From assembly GCA_021151695.1 (NCBI GenBank), contig JAGKWU010000014.1:1-64000 (forward strand): a stretch of DNA of 64,000 nt, written 5' to 3'. Positions within the stretch are counted from its first letter, which is position 1. Each line of letters starts with the position of its first letter. The stretch comes from Cellvibrionaceae bacterium (GTDB taxonomy: Bacteria > Pseudomonadota > Gammaproteobacteria > Pseudomonadales > Cellvibrionaceae). The notes beneath the pieces are model-generated. The model was given only the letters and a program-made list of their open reading frames with translations, was not told where the DNA came from and did no database searches. Position numbers and translations under genes: made by a program. This document shows, in pieces, positions 61,391 through 64,000 of this stretch.

Positions 61391-63118
61391 ATGGCGGAAA
61401 GGCCGGAGGATAAAGGCGCCAACTGGCGTGAGAAATACCTGGGTGCCCTGGATCAACAGGAGCAGCTGGAAAAACAGTTTGCTGCCCAGCAGGAATTGCT
61501 GCGTCGGGCGCTGGTGCGTGTGAGCGTATCGGCGGAAGGGCAGGATGATGCGCTGGATGAAATCCTTAACCAAATACGTGAGCGCCTGCGCAGCGTCGCA
61601 CCAGGCGATATAAGCCAACTGCTCGCGCGCCTCGACGAAGCTGCCATCGGTTTTGAGCAGCACCGCGACCGAAACGCCCTCGAAGTATTGCAATCCTTGC
61701 AAAACACCCTGCGGCCACTCCAGCAGCTGGAGTTATCGCGCTCGGTTAAAAAAGATATCAATAAATACCTCGCCCAGTTGCCCCAGCGCAGTAAAAAGGT
61801 GCGTCTCTATCCGGCGCTCTTGCAGCAGCTTGCGGATATCCAACAGCAGGTCGTTAAAGAGCTGGAGCAGCCCAAAACAGGTTTCTTGCAGAAATTGCTC
61901 GGGCAAACCCCGCCACCTAAAAATGTGGCTGCTACAACGGAGGAGCTGGAGGAACAGCAGGCGGTTGAGAAAGTTGCTTCAGCAATAGCGGACACCAACG
62001 ATAGTGAAGTGATTCTCCCCGCTGTCCCCGTTACGACCTCAAAAACAATTTCGCCCCTTGATGACAAAGGGGAATTGCCTCGTCTGTTTGTCACTAATGT
62101 CACAGAAGTGATCAACCAATTTTTAATCGGGTTGGAGCAGGAGACGCCGCTAGTCAAAAAAATTGAGGCCATACGCGCAAGTATCACGCAGGATATGAGC
62201 GTGGATATGTTTATCCGCACGCTCGAAAATTTGCGCGACCTGGTAATGCAAGCCTATCTCTCCTCCAACCAGGCGTTTGCGACCTATTTAAAAAATGTTA
62301 ATCAAGAGTTAGCCGATATTTACGACGTTGTGGGTGGCTCGGTGGCGTCGGGCAGTTCGCTGCGTAGCGCGTCAGATAATTTGCAGGCAACGGTGATGCA
62401 GGAGATGGCAACCCTCGAAGCCAATACCGAAAACGCCACTGATCTTGCGCAATTGAAAAATCAGGTGAAATCCCAGCTCGGCAATATTCGCCAGGCGCTG
62501 GACAACTTCCAGCAATCGGAACAATTGCAAAACCAACTTGCCAGCCAACTCGAAGCCTTGGGCAATAAAGTTAAAGTGATGGAGACGGAAGCGGAGCGCA
62601 ATCGCACCGTGTTGGAAAAACAGCGCCACCGCGCGCTCCACGATCCGCTTACCGAATTACCCAATCGAGAGTATTACAACGAGCGCAGCGCTTATGAATA
62701 CCAGCGCTGGCAGCGCTATGGTCGCCCGCTGACTCTGGCAGTGCTGGATATAGATCACTTCAAAAAAATTAACGATACGCACGGTCACCAGGCGGGGGAT
62801 CGTGTGTTGAAAGTGATTGGTCGTTCCATTGCAAAACGATTGAGGGAAGTGGATTTTTTCTGTCGTTACGGCGGCGAAGAATTTATTGCACTTATGCCGG
62901 AAACCAGCCTGGAAGAAGCCTTGCCTGTGTTGGAAAAAATCCGCGCTTCTATTGCGGGAGCTGCGTTTAATTACAAAGAGGAACCGCTGTCCATTACCTT
63001 GTCTATCGGCATTACCGAATTTAACGCGGATGATGATATTGAAAGCGCGTTTGCGCGCGCGGATAACGCACTCTACCAAGCCAAATCCAGTGGCAGGAAC
63101 TGCACGCGCACTGGCTAA
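61391..63118 (+). CDS. Diguanylate cyclase (GGDEF) with long coiled-coil N-terminus
   Basis: About 575 residues from ATG 61391 with GGGAG upstream; the frame runs back to 61289 without a ribosome site. The first 390 residues are cytoplasmic, rich in Gln/Glu/Leu (DQQEQLEKQFAAQQELLRR), with coiled coils and a possible sensory helical bundle. The C-terminal 160 residues form a GGDEF domain with active site RYGGEEF near residue 494, so c-di-GMP synthesis is likely. A possible RxxD inhibitory site was not clear. The next gene starts 15 bases downstream. Confidence 0.88.
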   Translation: MAERPEDKGANWREKYLGALDQQEQLEKQFAAQQELLRRALVRVSVSAEGQDDALDEILNQIRERLRSVAPGDISQLLARLDEAAIGFEQHRDRNALEVLQSLQNTLRPLQQLELSRSVKKDINKYLAQLPQRSKKVRLYPALLQQLADIQQQVVKELEQPKTGFLQKLLGQTPPPKNVAATTEELEEQQAVEKVASAIADTNDSEVILPAVPVTTSKTISPLDDKGELPRLFVTNVTEVINQFLIGLEQETPLVKKIEAIRASITQDMSVDMFIRTLENLRDLVMQAYLSSNQAFATYLKNVNQELADIYDVVGGSVASGSSLRSASDNLQATVMQEMATLEANTENATDLAQLKNQVKSQLGNIRQALDNFQQSEQLQNQLASQLEALGNKVKVMETEAERNRTVLEKQRHRALHDPLTELPNREYYNERSAYEYQRWQRYGRPLTLAVLDIDHFKKINDTHGHQAGDRVLKVIGRSIAKRLREVDFFCRYGGEEFIALMPETSLEEALPVLEKIRASIAGAAFNYKEEPLSITLSIGITEFNADDDIESAFARADNALYQAKSSGRNCTRTG

Positions 63119-63133
63119 ATTTGTGAGGAGACT

Positions 63134-63793
63134 ATGGCTAGATCCCAAAGGAAAGTACCGGTGATTTGCTGTGCATTATTGATAGGCATATTCACCGGTG
63201 GCAATGCAGTGGCTGCAAGCTTTTCACTCACAGCGACAGATGCAGCGGGAAAGCCTGTCACAGGAGTAGTGGCGGCGTTGGTACCAGAAGCTAAACCCAA
63301 TTTCACCGATAAAGCCAAAGCGATTATGGATCAGCGCCATCAGCAATTTACACCTGGCGTGTTGGCGGTGCGTACCAATACACTGATTCACTTTCCCAAC
63401 AGTGACGATGTGCGTCATCAAGTCTACTCATTTTCGCCAGCCAAGCGCTTTGAGTTGCGCCTCTATCATGGTCGTACAGCGGAGCCGGTGTTATTTGATC
63501 AACCTGGCCAAGTCATTCTCGGCTGCAATATTCACGATTCCATGGTGGGTTACATTTACGTGGTCGACACTGAATATTTTGCTGTCGACAATGACCAGGG
63601 ACAGCTCGCTATTGCCAATGTGCCAGCTGGCAATTACACCCTGGAAATCTACCAACCCAAATTGGCCAAGCCCTGGCCCCCACAAAAAATAACGCTCACT
63701 GCCGAGCAAAACCTGCAGCAGAAAATTACTTTGAATAATTTTGTGGAGGCGAAAAAAGTGAGTGAAGATAGTCTGGATAGCCTCTTCAAGTGA
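63134..63793 (+). CDS. Cupredoxin-like periplasmic protein
   Basis: 219 residues with signal peptide MARSQRKVPVICCALLIGIFTGGNAVA. The Ig-like copper-binding region has TLIHFPNSDDVRHQVYSFS and PGQVILGCNIHDSMVGYIYV, the His, Cys, His and Met pattern of plastocyanin-type proteins seen also in methylamine-utilisation-type proteins. It probably binds copper in the periplasm. It lies between a diguanylate cyclase and a membrane protein gene, so a sensory role is possible. Confidence 0.78.
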   Translation: MARSQRKVPVICCALLIGIFTGGNAVAASFSLTATDAAGKPVTGVVAALVPEAKPNFTDKAKAIMDQRHQQFTPGVLAVRTNTLIHFPNSDDVRHQVYSFSPAKRFELRLYHGRTAEPVLFDQPGQVILGCNIHDSMVGYIYVVDTEYFAVDNDQGQLAIANVPAGNYTLEIYQPKLAKPWPPQKITLTAEQNLQQKITLNNFVEAKKVSEDSLDSLFK

Positions 63794-63798
63794 ATGAC

Positions 63799-64000
63799 AT
63801 GACAGTGTCAACGTCGCCGCACGACGCTAAACAAAAATCGACACAGCGTCCCGCTCGCCGAATCAGTTACCTGATCAAATTGTTGTTGCTATTGATTGGT
63901 TTGGTAGCGGTATTGGAAGCTATTACCTATGTGGCGACACGCATAGTGATCCATAACGCAGTAACACAAAATGCGAAAGCGGAGTTGCTCAGTGGTGGCG
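63799..64000 (+). CDS. Membrane protein, probable sensor (3' partial)
   Basis: The ATG at 63799 lies five bases after the previous stop codon, and the frame is open to the window end (67 residues seen). A basic N-terminus (KQKSTQRPARRISYLIK) precedes one membrane helix (LLLLLIGLVAVLEAITYVA), then a periplasmic part begins. The layout fits a signal transduction protein such as a cyclase or kinase with an extracytoplasmic sensor; its output domain lies outside the window. Confidence 0.6.
   Translation, partial: MTVSTSPHDAKQKSTQRPARRISYLIKLLLLLIGLVAVLEAITYVATRIVIHNAVTQNAKAELLSGG

Overview
The window looks like chromosome of a plant-polysaccharide-degrading gammaproteobacterium, most likely Cellvibrio or a close relative (inference). 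The evidence is a serine-rich linker joined to a carbohydrate-binding-like module, a complete beta-mannan utilisation locus, and the Pseudomonas-like order polA, small RNA, engB, cytochrome c4, dsbA. No tRNA, rRNA, CRISPR array or intact insertion sequence was seen.

Layout. 1-6955: a surface/secreted module with FN3-like repeats and a CBM, then a large RHS/YD-repeat protein with a variable C-terminal tail and a small Sel1-repeat protein. 7020-19409: a mannan locus with mannose-isomerase-like and mannobiose 2-epimerase-like AGE enzymes, a LacI regulator, a sodium/sugar symporter, a GH130 mannosylglucose phosphorylase, a GH5 mannanase and a GH27 alpha-galactosidase. Copies of a TGTAAYCGRTTACA palindrome mark the presumed LacI operators. 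19569-22963: a cytochrome c/sugar dehydrogenase fusion, a PEP-CTERM protein, a GFA-family protein and a small unknown. 23026-30252: two mirror-image pairs of NarK-type nitrate transporter plus fused PP2C phosphatase/protein kinase. Between them lies a divergent control region with two sigma-54 promoters and NtrC-like dyads. 30270-33775: a frameshifted gene, a dispersed inverted repeat, and a RegBA/RoxSR two-component system divergent from an outer-membrane-type protein, with a RegA-like box between.

33951-40561: small enzymes, a ZnuD-like TonB receptor with its own Zur box, and a PMT-family mannosyltransferase coupled to a PA14-domain protein. 41363-50299: housekeeping genes (dxs, lgt, rdgB, hemW, an LpxH-like phosphoesterase) and small unknowns. 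50412-53476: znuB, znuC and zur divergent from znuA around a second Zur box, so both zinc-uptake loci probably answer to one regulator. 54909-61247: polA, an ErsA/Spot42-position small RNA with a sigma-E-like promoter, a second terminator-capped segment, engB, cytochrome c4 and two tandem dsbA genes. 61391-64000: a diguanylate cyclase, a cupredoxin-like periplasmic protein and the start of a membrane protein, in one closely spaced operon.

The best candidates for new biology are the duplicated NarK/PP2C-kinase pairs under NtrC/sigma-54 control, one of them interrupted by a repeat and a terminator; the small-RNA locus behind polA; and the RHS/Sel1 cassette.
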